DNA from: Dehalococcoidales bacterium
GTDB lineage: Bacteria > Chloroflexota > Dehalococcoidia > Dehalococcoidales > UBA2162
NCBI GenBank assembly: GCA_016932435.1
Contig: JAFGCW010000062.1
Span: 1-40,509, forward strand
Length of the DNA: 40,509 bases
Reading direction: 5' to 3'
The position numbers and the translations under genes were made by a program. Position 1 is the first letter of the stretch; every line of letters starts with the position of its first letter. Under the pieces are notes generated by a model that ran no database searches, was not told the DNA's origin, and saw only the letters and a program-made list of their open reading frames with translations. Of the stretch, positions 33,449 through 40,509 are shown piece after piece.

Positions 33449-34132
33449 TCACAAATACCGTTTCAGAATATCTGCATTGAATTGCTTGCCATGTGTAGGA
33501 TAAATCTGTTTTGCACCCATGGAGAGCAGTAGACGCCAATGCTCTTTTATCGCTTTGGCATCCTCATCGACTTGCGGCATGCCGGGACCAATCTTCAAAG
33601 GTAAACCGTTTACCGCCAAATCACCTACAAATGCATCACCCGTGTCCAGCAGCAGACTCATCGATCCGGAGGTATGCCCGGGAGTATAAATAATCCTTCC
33701 ATGGATGCCGTAAGATTCCAGGGAATACTCGTTGTCGTCAAGAGTAATGTCTACCGGCGTACCGGTAAATTTCATGAAGGGCTTCAGTACCGTACCCAGT
33801 GCCGAACATACTTTACCCCATGTATTGATGCCGGGTGGTACGAACACAAGCCCTTTTTCAACCCAGTCCTTTTCACGGTAGTTGATGGCAATGTTACATC
33901 CGGTCAGGTTCTCGAATTCATTTGCCAAACAGACATGGTCGATATGTCCGTGAGTGAGAAAAAGTAGAGATATATCCCGGGGATTTATCGATAAACTGTC
34001 CAGCCTTTTCAGCGGCTTCTTTCTGCTTACTGGATTTCCCGCATCAACCATTATTATCCCATCTTGCTTGATTAGATAGCAGTTAAATCTCTGCATTCTC
34101 ATGGAAAAACGGTGTATCTCTGTTTTCACCAT
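33449..34132 (-). CDS. MBL-fold metallo-hydrolase
   Basis: A 227-residue metallo-beta-lactamase-fold protein. The metal site motif is THGHIDH (about 60-66), followed by PGHTSGS, GDLAVNG and the last THGK. No signal peptide. In this family small proteins act as glyoxalase II-like hydrolases, lactonases or other esterases; the substrate is unknown. AGGAAAGGG is a good ribosome site before the ATG. It is on the same strand as the MFS gene, about 70 bases upstream of it. Confidence 0.86.
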   Translation of the reverse strand: MVKTEIHRFSMRMQRFNCYLIKQDGIIMVDAGNPVSRKKPLKRLDSLSINPRDISLLFLTHGHIDHVCLANEFENLTGCNIAINYREKDWVEKGLVFVPPGINTWGKVCSALGTVLKPFMKFTGTPVDITLDDNEYSLESYGIHGRIIYTPGHTSGSMSLLLDTGDAFVGDLAVNGLPLKIGPGMPQVDEDAKAIKEHWRLLLSMGAKQIYPTHGKQFNADILKRYL

Positions 34133-34260
34133 TTTCCCTTTCCTGGTTTACACTCATCTGTCTAGCGACGACCTGATTTCGATCTAACTATCCGATATTT
34201 GATCTTAAGAATCTCTTTATTATTATGGTAAGTTCCTTAACGACCCTAAGGACAAAGATG

Positions 34261-34279
34261 ACGTTACTATCGGTAACGT
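34261..34279. other. intergenic inverted repeats in the 34133-34434 gap
   Basis: ACGTTAC (34261-34267) / GTAACGT (34273-34279), with a nearby GTAGTAATACTAC palindrome about 34295-34307. The 302-base gap between the MBL and DinB genes holds no open frame with codon support and no clear promoter. These could be operator sites or chance. Confidence 0.35.
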
Positions 34280-34434
34280 TAACCTTCTTACGCTGTAGTA
34301 ATACTACTGCAGGTTCATAGTGAGGGATTATCCCGCTATAAATAGCTTGAATATAGCATTGGCTACTGTCGGGATAAGCCCTTCATCTTGTTAACTTCAG
34401 GATACGTTTTTTATATTTCTATGTGTTCATTCCG

Positions 34435-34923
34435 TCAGATAATCCCCGTGGCCAAAGCATAGGCCCACCCATCAAGGTCCGGAGTCTCAATTCCCATGAG
34501 GTTTAGTGCAACCTTGACTTCCGTTCGGTGTTCAACACCGTGCTCCAGCGCATGCGTGAGAATGAAGCTGACCGGAAGGTTATAGGTTCGACCTGCGTAA
34601 CTCAACGCGACTTCACGATCCAGGTCGAGGTCCTCCGCTATCCGCCCCAGTTCGTCGTTAGTCATTTTGGCCACTTCGATAAGGACTTCTAATCCCGGCC
34701 AGGGCGAGTGGCGGCCCATCTCTCCCTCGTTCTGCCACCCTTTTGTTCTGAGGATAAACGTTTGCTGACCGCCGACCAGGTGGGTCAGCAGTTCAGCCAC
34801 CGAACCGGACACGCCGGACGATTTTGCCTTCAGTTGTTCTTCGCTCAAGCTTCGGCAGGCATTCAGAAGAGTGAGGTTGGCCCAGCCGTTGTAATGAAAC
34901 ATTTTTGCCAGTGGACGATTCAA
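34435..34923 (-). CDS. DinB family protein
   Basis: A 162-residue four-helix DinB/YfiT-like protein. The three His typical of the metal site appear in MFHYNGWAN (about 8-16), LLTHLVGGQQ (about 46-55) and THALEHGVEHRTEV (about 127-140). Family members act as bacillithiol- or mycothiol-type S-transferases or have unknown roles. The start at 34923 has GGAGG about 8 bases upstream. It lies alone in this window. Confidence 0.8.
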   Translation of the reverse strand: MNRPLAKMFHYNGWANLTLLNACRSLSEEQLKAKSSGVSGSVAELLTHLVGGQQTFILRTKGWQNEGEMGRHSPWPGLEVLIEVAKMTNDELGRIAEDLDLDREVALSYAGRTYNLPVSFILTHALEHGVEHRTEVKVALNLMGIETPDLDGWAYALATGII

Positions 34924-35140
34924 TAAATCCTCCAGGCCGTCAGAGTCGGAGAGAAAACGAGACCATCATATCACGCAGCCTTCATTGACGGCAATATAGG
35001 CATGAAAGTCCATTATATTTCCTCATATTCCAGCTACAGGAAATTTAGAAATTAATATATCCATATAACCATCCCGATAGCTGTTCAATGATGACTACAT
35101 TCGGATTAGTGAGGGGATCTTGTATATGGGAAGTTCCTGT

Positions 35141-35539
35141 TTATTGGTGAATGATCATCATAGAACTGACACTTCGAGCTTCAAGAAAACCGCATTTTTT
35201 ATAGAAATCAACGGTATCTTTTTCAGTGAGTAAGACAATACGTTCATAGCTTTTATACCCGGATGCGATCATACTAAGCAGTGTTTTCCCTATCCCCTGT
35301 TTTTGATAATCGGGGTTGACCAGCAGATAAGGGATGTAGGCCGTTAATGATCCATCGGCAATCGAATTGATCAGGCCAACGAGTTTTTCCCCGTTCCAGG
35401 CTGTGATAACCTTGTCCGAATGACTGAAAGCTCGCTGGAGTTTATCAGGTTTTTCTCCTAGAGGCCAGTTTACGGAAAGGAAAAGATCCCAAATACTGTC
35501 GGATTCCAGCTCTTTAATGTCAAGATATGTAACAGCCAT
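35141..35539 (-). CDS. GNAT family acetyltransferase
   Basis: A 132-residue compact GNAT. The acetyl-CoA loop is YQKQGIGKTLLS (about 83-94), followed by DTVDFYKKCGFLEA, the usual C-terminal motif B. It differs from the tandem RimJ/RimL-like copies at 1676-3345 and is not their paralogue in an obvious way. The acceptor is unknown. AGGTGA lies 6 bases before the ATG. Confidence 0.82.
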   Translation of the reverse strand: MAVTYLDIKELESDSIWDLFLSVNWPLGEKPDKLQRAFSHSDKVITAWNGEKLVGLINSIADGSLTAYIPYLLVNPDYQKQGIGKTLLSMIASGYKSYERIVLLTEKDTVDFYKKCGFLEARSVSSMMIIHQ

Positions 35540-35619
35540 AATTCACCTTAAAAACATTCAGATAGGATGAGCTTTTTCATTTTATCACAGACATCATCCG
35601 CTTGGCGCTGTTGGTATCC

Positions 35620-35639
35620 ATACCGGCGAAAGCCGGTAT
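35620..35639. repeat. REP-like hairpin with GAAA loop
   Basis: ATACCGGC (35620-35627), loop GAAA, GCCGGTAT (35632-35639): a perfect 8-bp stem. It is of the same design as the hairpin at 20823-20842 and probably belongs to a dispersed palindromic family. Confidence 0.45.
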
Positions 35640-35731
35640 CCGGAAATCCGGGTGATTGTTAATACGAAAACTTACAGGGATAATGCCATACATCGACCTG
35701 ATTACCAGGATATTGCGGAGGATATAAAGAA

Positions 35732-35752
35732 GGGGGAGTATTTAACTCCCCC
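35732..35752 (-). terminator. terminator of cooS
   Basis: On the minus strand, GGGGGAG (35752-35746) pairs with CTCCCCC (35738-35732), with a 7-base loop, then TTCTTTAT. It lies 36 bases after the cooS stop. Confidence 0.75.
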
Positions 35753-35787
35753 CTGCTCTTTAAATCTCTCTGCTAGGAAATGCTTGT

Positions 35788-37752
35788 TTAAGCTTTGTCG
35801 AGTTCTCTTCTCATTCCCATGTCATAGAGTACCCGTTCCCGGGATTTGTCTATGCCGAGGGCTTTTCTCTTGCTGTCGATATGGTCTATTACCATCTTCG
35901 CCATTTTATACGGGTCCAGTTCGAAGTCCCACTTTCCGCCATAGATGTGTTCCATTTCTTTAAACAGGTAATCGGTTACTTCTTTACTGCCCAGCGTCGG
36001 CCAGGTAGCCCCGAATATCGTGTAGACTCCCGAAGCGACGAAATACTGCCCGATAGCGACCGCCTTTTCACTCATCCATTCAGGCGCAACGCCTGCCACC
36101 GGCAGATCGCTGATATCGTCACCGAGTCCGCCGTCTTTCACCATGGCTGTTGCCGCCATCAATATCCGGCTGTTATCAATACAGGCTCCTAGGTGTAACA
36201 CCGGCGGGATTCCGACCGCTTCACATACCGAAGCCAGCCCGGGTCCGGCGTACTGGATGGCTTCCGGTATCAGTAAACCCGCTTTGCCGCATGCCATGGC
36301 GGCGCATCCTGTTTCAAGAACCAGTACATCATTCTTTATCAGTTCTTTTACCAGCGTTACATGAAGATCATCATGAGTTACTCTGGCGTTGTTGCATCCG
36401 ACTACACCTGCCACTCCCCGTATCCGGCCATTAATGATATTTTCGTTGAGCGGGTGATACGATGCCCTGAAAAGTCCTCCCATCATGTAATTGATGGTCT
36501 CATGGCTGAATCCGGCGACAAGCGGTGTTTTTTCATCCGGAATCCTGACATTGTCGCCGCGGTTTACGAAGTTCTCTATCGCCGTTCTTAATATGGTTCT
36601 CGCTGACTCGGCAGCGTTATGTTCGTCGAACTCGATATGCATCGCACCCTGGATTTTTGCTCTTCTATCCGTAGTAATGAGTTTCGTATGGTAACAGGAA
36701 GCAGCTTCAGCCAGCCCCTGCATGATACACTGAACATCCACAATCATTGCGTCGAGAGCCCCGGTGACGATGGCGAGTTCCTGCTGGAGGAAATTACCGG
36801 CGATGGGGAGTCCGTGTCGCATCAATATCTCGTTGGCCGTACAGCACATCCCGGCGATATTGATGCCGTTTGCTCCTTTCGACTTTGCCAGCTCGATCAG
36901 TTCAGGTTCCTGTGATACCACGGCTATCATCTCGGCAAGATATGGTTCATGACCGTGAATGATGATATTTACCTCGTCTTCTTTGAGTACGCCAAGGTTT
37001 ATTTCACTTACTGCGGGCGATGGAGTTCCGAAGAGGATATCCTGGAGGTCGGTGGCGATCATACTGCCGCCCCAGCCGTCAGCCAGGGAAGTCCTGGCGC
37101 CATGATTGAGCAGGTCCTTGTAGTCCTGGTCTACACCCATGTGAGTGCGGTGCATCGCTTCCGAAACCTCTCTGTCGATACCCCTGGGTTCGACATCGAG
37201 TTTTTTCCAGAGTTCCTGCCTCTTAAGGGGCGCTCTTTTTATGAACCGCAGCGTTCCTTCCTGCTTGCCGAATTCGCCCTGTATTATTTCACCGACATCG
37301 ACCGCTATCTCGTTATTGCTGCGGTCGCCGATCTCAACGCCAAGTTCCAGCGCCAGCTGCAGAAGCTTGACTTCATCCTTAATAACGAAATCTTTCAACT
37401 CGCCCCTTGCGGTCTGTAAGAAAATTTTGGCAACTTCACGCCCGTGATCGCCGTGAGCCGCCGCTCCGGCGGCGATCTTGCGAAGGAAATTACGGGCGGC
37501 AATCGTCTCTGCCGTAGCTCCGCATACTCCCCTTCGCTTTTTCTTGTCTTCGGGAGTTTCCTCCTTTTTCCTGGGAAGCGGTACCCGGCATGGCCCCATG
37601 GCGCAATTACTGCAGCAGCTTCCCTCGGCGCCTATCGGACACGCCTTCATGTTTTCAGCCCGTTCGAATACGGTACTCACTCCATCGTCAACCGCTTTCT
37701 CTATCATATCCAGAGTCGCCGGATCGATACTCTTCTTCATCTCCTCCACCAT
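35788..37752 (-). CDS. cooS: anaerobic carbon monoxide dehydrogenase catalytic subunit
   Basis: A 654-residue Ni-Fe-S CODH, interconverting CO and CO2. The start at ATG 37752 (MVEEMKKSID) is set by AAGGAGG at 6-base spacing; upstream frame extension to 37824 has no ribosome site. D- and B-cluster Cys appear as C38, C46, C47, C50, C55 and C77. Ligands of the C-cluster, which binds Ni, are all visible: HGHEP, GMCCTANE, DVQCIMQG, GVVGCNN, ETGCAAMACGK and HLGACIDN. It should thus be active. It is monocistronic here, with no cooC, acsB or hydrogenase gene. It may work with an acetyl-CoA synthase encoded elsewhere, or serve CO oxidation or redox balance. Confidence 0.93.
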   Translation of the reverse strand: MVEEMKKSIDPATLDMIEKAVDDGVSTVFERAENMKACPIGAEGSCCSNCAMGPCRVPLPRKKEETPEDKKKRRGVCGATAETIAARNFLRKIAAGAAAHGDHGREVAKIFLQTARGELKDFVIKDEVKLLQLALELGVEIGDRSNNEIAVDVGEIIQGEFGKQEGTLRFIKRAPLKRQELWKKLDVEPRGIDREVSEAMHRTHMGVDQDYKDLLNHGARTSLADGWGGSMIATDLQDILFGTPSPAVSEINLGVLKEDEVNIIIHGHEPYLAEMIAVVSQEPELIELAKSKGANGINIAGMCCTANEILMRHGLPIAGNFLQQELAIVTGALDAMIVDVQCIMQGLAEAASCYHTKLITTDRRAKIQGAMHIEFDEHNAAESARTILRTAIENFVNRGDNVRIPDEKTPLVAGFSHETINYMMGGLFRASYHPLNENIINGRIRGVAGVVGCNNARVTHDDLHVTLVKELIKNDVLVLETGCAAMACGKAGLLIPEAIQYAGPGLASVCEAVGIPPVLHLGACIDNSRILMAATAMVKDGGLGDDISDLPVAGVAPEWMSEKAVAIGQYFVASGVYTIFGATWPTLGSKEVTDYLFKEMEHIYGGKWDFELDPYKMAKMVIDHIDSKRKALGIDKSRERVLYDMGMRRELDKA

Positions 37753-37983
37753 CCACATCCTCCTTGTAATTAAAAAAAACAGACCTAAATTGATGGAAAA
37801 CACACCATCAGTCCGTACAGCCACTGTACCCGATATGCGTAAATTTTGATGTGATTAATGTCATATGGGGGAATAGCTCAATAATAAAAGTACATCCGGA
37901 GGTAATGAAATCGATATACATATGGAAACCTGCTTTTACCGATATGGTAGAATAGAATTACAAACTCCGGCGGGGGATTAATT

Positions 37984-38190
37984 ATGAAATTCCGTATTAT
38001 TACAGAACATGATTCGGAGACAGAAAGCTGCGCCGCTTATTGTCCGGAACTGCCTGGTTGCTGCAGTTGCGGTGATACAGAAGAAGAAGCACTGGCTAAT
38101 ATCAGGGAAGCTATCCAGCTATACCTTGAACCTCATGACCTTAAGCTGAATCCCGATGAAAAAGTATTCGAGGTTGAAGTGCCGGTCTAA
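37984..38190 (+). CDS. hicB: HicB-family antitoxin, short form
   Basis: A 68-residue HicB N-domain protein: AYCPELPGCCSCGDTEEEAL is the family core (about 17-36), followed by NIREAIQLYLE. It lacks a DNA-binding C-terminal domain, as short HicB proteins do. The stop TAA shares one base with the ATG of the next gene (38190), so the pair is translationally coupled. A weak GGGGGAT precedes the ATG. Confidence 0.85.
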   Translation: MKFRIITEHDSETESCAAYCPELPGCCSCGDTEEEALANIREAIQLYLEPHDLKLNPDEKVFEVEVPV

Positions 38191-38414
38191 TGGCACGGAA
38201 ACTTCCTAGAATGACGTCTGAAGAAGTGATCCGTGTTCTTGACCGACATAGATTCGAACTAGTTTCTCAACGGGGAAGCCACCAGAAATGGCGTAATCCT
38301 GATACCGGCAAGCAGGTTATCGTTCCTTATCACAAGGGTAAACATCTGCCGTTGGGTACCATGAAAAGTATTATCGAGGGCAGCGGAATTACAGAAAACG
38401 AATTCCGTCGGTGA
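38190..38414 (+). CDS. hicA: HicA-family toxin
   Basis: A 74-residue HicA mRNA interferase. The catalytic region is SQRGSHQKWRNP (about 26-37), with His in the standard GSH, followed by VIVPYHKGKHLPLGTMKSII. It overlaps hicB by one base, which is the normal order antitoxin-toxin. It is a conventional pair, in contrast to the convergent one at 22239-22842. Confidence 0.85.
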   Translation: MARKLPRMTSEEVIRVLDRHRFELVSQRGSHQKWRNPDTGKQVIVPYHKGKHLPLGTMKSIIEGSGITENEFRR

Positions 38415-38522
38415 GATTATACTTCTCCCCCGAAAGTACTAATACAATCTAATTCCTTTATCCCATTTGCATTTTCACACTCTTTGTTTTACGCTATTTC
38501 TCGCCATATAGGAGGGAAGAAA

Positions 38523-39500
38523 ATGAAGGATTTCAAGGACAAGGTTGCGTTTATTACCGGAGCGGGATCGGGTGCCGGTTTCGGCCAGGCGAAGGTTTTC
38601 TCCGAAGCGGGCTGCAAGGTGGTAATAGCGGATGTCCGCAAGGACCACCTCGACGAGGCGATGGCCTATTTCAAAGAGAAGAACGCCGACGTTCACGGCA
38701 TCCAGCTCGATATCACCGACCGCAAGGCTTACGCGGAAGCCGCCGACGAGGTGGAAAAAGTGTACGGCAGTCCTCCCCAGCTTCTGATTAACACCGCCGG
38801 AGTCAATGCCTTCGGCCCCTGCGAAGCCTCCACCTTCGAGGACTTCGACTGGGTGATGGGGGTCGACCTTGGCGGAGTCATCAACGGCATGGTCACCTTC
38901 GTGCCAAGAATGATACAGGCCGGAAAGGGCGGTCATATCGTCAGCGTTGCTTCCTGGGGTGGGATCTCCCTGTCGTCCGGCTGCACACCGTATTCGGTCG
39001 CCAAGATGGCAGTCATCGGCCTGATGGAATGCTACTATGAAGCGTTGAAACCTTACGGCATCAGCGTTTCCTGCCTGTGTCCGGTTGGTATTAAATCGAA
39101 TATCGGGGAGTCATCGTACACCCGTCCGAAAGAACTGGAAAACACCGGCTATAACACCAACGAAAAGACAATCGAGTTCATGCGCCACCACTACTCCTTC
39201 GGTATCGAGCCGGAAGACCTGGCGCAGATTCTCAAGAAGGGCATCGAGAACGAACAGCTTATCATCCTGCCCTTCGACGATCCCGAGCAGATGATGAAGG
39301 ATTCCCTGGAAAGGTGGGTCAATTACTGCACTCCCGAGGGCACAAAGAAACAGGATGAGATGAGAATGAAACGCCACGAGGAGATGAGAAGCCGGATGAA
39401 TTCCGATGAAGACAATATGATGACCGGTGCGGCGGAAGCCGGGTGGGGCAAGGCTAACCCCAGCATCACCTGGGTAAAGAACGACGGCTTTGGAAGTTAG
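38523..39500 (+). CDS. short-chain dehydrogenase/reductase family protein
   Basis: A 325-residue SDR. ATG 38523 is preceded by GGAGGG and is preferred to an upstream frame from 38484. The nucleotide motif is GAGSGAGFG (about 12-20), the NTAGV motif is present, and the catalytic triad is intact: SVASWGG Ser, then PYSVAK. This contrasts with the Lys-less SDR at 243-1220, which has the same total length. A C-terminal extension of about 75 residues (RWVNYCTPEGTKKQDEM and following, highly charged) is beyond the SDR core. The substrate is unknown. Confidence 0.87.
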   Translation: MKDFKDKVAFITGAGSGAGFGQAKVFSEAGCKVVIADVRKDHLDEAMAYFKEKNADVHGIQLDITDRKAYAEAADEVEKVYGSPPQLLINTAGVNAFGPCEASTFEDFDWVMGVDLGGVINGMVTFVPRMIQAGKGGHIVSVASWGGISLSSGCTPYSVAKMAVIGLMECYYEALKPYGISVSCLCPVGIKSNIGESSYTRPKELENTGYNTNEKTIEFMRHHYSFGIEPEDLAQILKKGIENEQLIILPFDDPEQMMKDSLERWVNYCTPEGTKKQDEMRMKRHEEMRSRMNSDEDNMMTGAAEAGWGKANPSITWVKNDGFGS

Positions 39501-39690
39501 TTTTTTGTTATGAGAATCTGTAATCTCCCCCTTTGACAAAGAGCCTGTCCCGTACCTGATACGCGAGGGATTATGGGGGATTTTAAACCTGCCCAATAGA
39601 AAATCCTTCTCCATCTCCCCTTACGAAAGGGAGACGAATTTATCAATTGGTGAGTTAGAAAAAACAACAAAACAGGCCATTCGAAATAAG

Positions 39691-39721
39691 AAAAAGGGGC
39701 GGGCGTATACCCGTCCTTTTT
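39691..39721 (+). terminator. probable terminator in the 39501-39933 gap
   Basis: AAAAAGG (39691-39697) pairs with CCTTTTT (39715-39721), with an inner GGCGGG/CCCG stem. The gap downstream of the SDR also holds a TCTCCC/GGGAGA hairpin (39614-39634) and CCCCCTTTGACAAAG-type sequence common in dispersed repeats. No gene is seen in it. Confidence 0.55.
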
Positions 39722-39933
39722 CATTAATCTGTTCAAGTCTTGCATGACATGTGTTACCGCGAACAAGTAATTTCTTCCAGGCTGGTGGACTGGCTTAATT
39801 AAAACTTATTGACTTCTCCTTACCCATCATCCTATACTCAATAACCTCAATTATGACCTGTATTAAGTGGGTACTATAGCTGCCGATAGTGCGGTGGTAT
39901 ATAGTATCCTTATTTTTTTAAAGGAGATTAATA

Positions 39934-40380
39934 ATGGGTAAATCAGAAGCACCGATTTCAATAAATACTCCGATAGAAAAGGTATTTGATGCAGTAGCAA
40001 ATCCTGAAAAAATGGCTGAGTATTCTAATGCATCCGTTCTTTTAGAAGTAAAAGGGAATCCGGGTGAACTGGGAAGTTCCGCCGATTGGGAATATAACGT
40101 CGCAGGAATGAAATTTCATGCAACGACAACAGTATCTCTAGTCAAAAAGCCAAAGAAACTGATACAAGAGATGGCAGGAGCGATGCCGGGCAGATGGATA
40201 TGGAATCTCAAACAAAAAGGTAAAGCTACTACGGTGGATTTCTGTATAGAATATAACCTTCCGGGTGGAATGTTCGGAAGAATGGCTGACCGGTTATTCC
40301 TGGGTCGCATGAATCAGAAAAACCTGGAGAAAACCTTGGGTTGTTTGAAAGAATATTGTGAAAAGGGGACAGGAGCATAA
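39934..40380 (+). CDS. SRPBCC-fold protein (CoxG/polyketide-cyclase-like)
   Basis: A 148-residue START/SRPBCC fold protein, with AAAGGAG before the ATG. The typical start SEAPISINTPIEKVFDAVAN leads to a long C-terminal helix (about 120-145). Such proteins bind hydrophobic ligands. The CoxG name is used for relatives that help aerobic Mo-CODH, but there is no such CODH here and cooS is unrelated to it, so only the fold is claimed. An Fe-S gene follows 33 bases downstream. Confidence 0.75.
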   Translation: MGKSEAPISINTPIEKVFDAVANPEKMAEYSNASVLLEVKGNPGELGSSADWEYNVAGMKFHATTTVSLVKKPKKLIQEMAGAMPGRWIWNLKQKGKATTVDFCIEYNLPGGMFGRMADRLFLGRMNQKNLEKTLGCLKEYCEKGTGA

Positions 40381-40413
40381 ATAACGGATATAGAAGAAAA
40401 CGGGAGGGAAAAA

Positions 40414-40509
40414 ATGGATATTTTTACAGTCAACGAAGAAACCTGTACCAAATGTGGCGCCTGTGCTGATGTTTGTCACCTGGGAATAATAGATTTCCAG
40501 GAAAACTCC
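40414..40509 (+). CDS. 4Fe-4S ferredoxin-domain protein, truncated by the window end
   Basis: The first 32 residues of a gene beginning MDIFTVNEETC, with GGGAGGG before the ATG. The first ferredoxin motif, CTKCGACADVC (11-21), is complete. The start resembles ferredoxin-nitroreductase fusion proteins of anaerobes, but the rest lies outside the window, so the full product is unknown. Confidence 0.75.
   Translation, partial: MDIFTVNEETCTKCGACADVCHLGIIDFQENS

Noticed and set aside
39497..39766. 89-residue minus-strand frame in the gap after the second SDR
   Set aside because: It overlaps repeat-like sequence and a terminator hairpin and shows no family pattern or ribosome site.
39934..40380. 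Reading the SRPBCC protein as CoxG, a partner of carbon monoxide dehydrogenase
   Set aside because: CoxG belongs with the aerobic Mo-CODH, while the window has the unrelated Ni-Fe-S CooS. Only the fold is supported.
1..40509. tRNA genes, rRNA, CRISPR arrays, transposases and phage genes
   Set aside because: No T-loop GGTTCGAATCC-type sequence in a cloverleaf context, no regularly spaced repeats and no transposase or phage protein was seen on either strand.

Overview
The window looks like a chromosomal segment of an anaerobic bacterium, most likely a member of the Chloroflexota close to Dehalococcoidia. This is an inference from gene content: a DUF5679-type zinc ribbon, a Ni-Fe-S carbon monoxide dehydrogenase (CooS), FolD with a separate FchA cyclohydrolase, a DUF169 protein, paired alpha-alpha toroid proteins, a molybdopterin oxidoreductase with a CoA-transferase, and many stand-alone short-chain dehydrogenases and small-molecule enzymes. 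No rRNA, tRNA, CRISPR array, phage gene or transposase was seen.

Layout. 1-1220: zinc-ribbon protein and a minus-strand SDR whose catalytic Lys is replaced by Asn. 1423-5374: a near-consensus promoter, a two-state attenuator leader, three tandem GNAT acetyltransferases and an ABC-F ATPase. 5391-11324: a FAD-linked oxidase, two tandem toroid proteins, FchA, FolD (lacking the cyclohydrolase lysine) and a DUF169 protein. 11369-16642: a plus-strand run of small enzymes (two Nudix, peptidase S51, methyltransferase, HAD, nucleotidyltransferase) and two lipoproteins. 16759-20147 (minus): a membrane methyltransferase, then a branched-chain amino-acid unit of a fungal-type ketol-acid reductoisomerase and an aminotransferase, behind a Val/Ile-rich leader peptide and terminator. 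20281-22842: a PNPOx-family protein, an iron alcohol dehydrogenase and a tail-to-tail HicA/HicB-like pair. 22899-28426 (mostly minus): an Fe-S protein with a winged-helix-like N-terminus, a CoA-transferase pair and a molybdopterin oxidoreductase. 28532-35539: an ABC exporter, a beta-lactamase-fold hydrolase, an MFS exporter that seems to start at CTG, an MBL hydrolase, DinB and GNAT proteins. 35732-40509: cooS with its terminator, a conventional hicBA pair, a second SDR, an SRPBCC protein and the start of a ferredoxin-domain gene cut by the window edge.

How the parts fit. FchA, FolD and CooS supply methyl- and carbonyl-branch steps of one-carbon metabolism, but no acetyl-CoA synthase, formyl-THF synthetase or CODH accessory gene lies here. 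The two best regulatory finds are transcription attenuators: one before the GNAT/ABC-F cassette, whose inducer is unknown, and a classical amino-acid attenuator before ilvC. Both use promoters of the form TTGACA-17-TAGAAT. All functional calls come from reading motifs by eye; no database search was possible.
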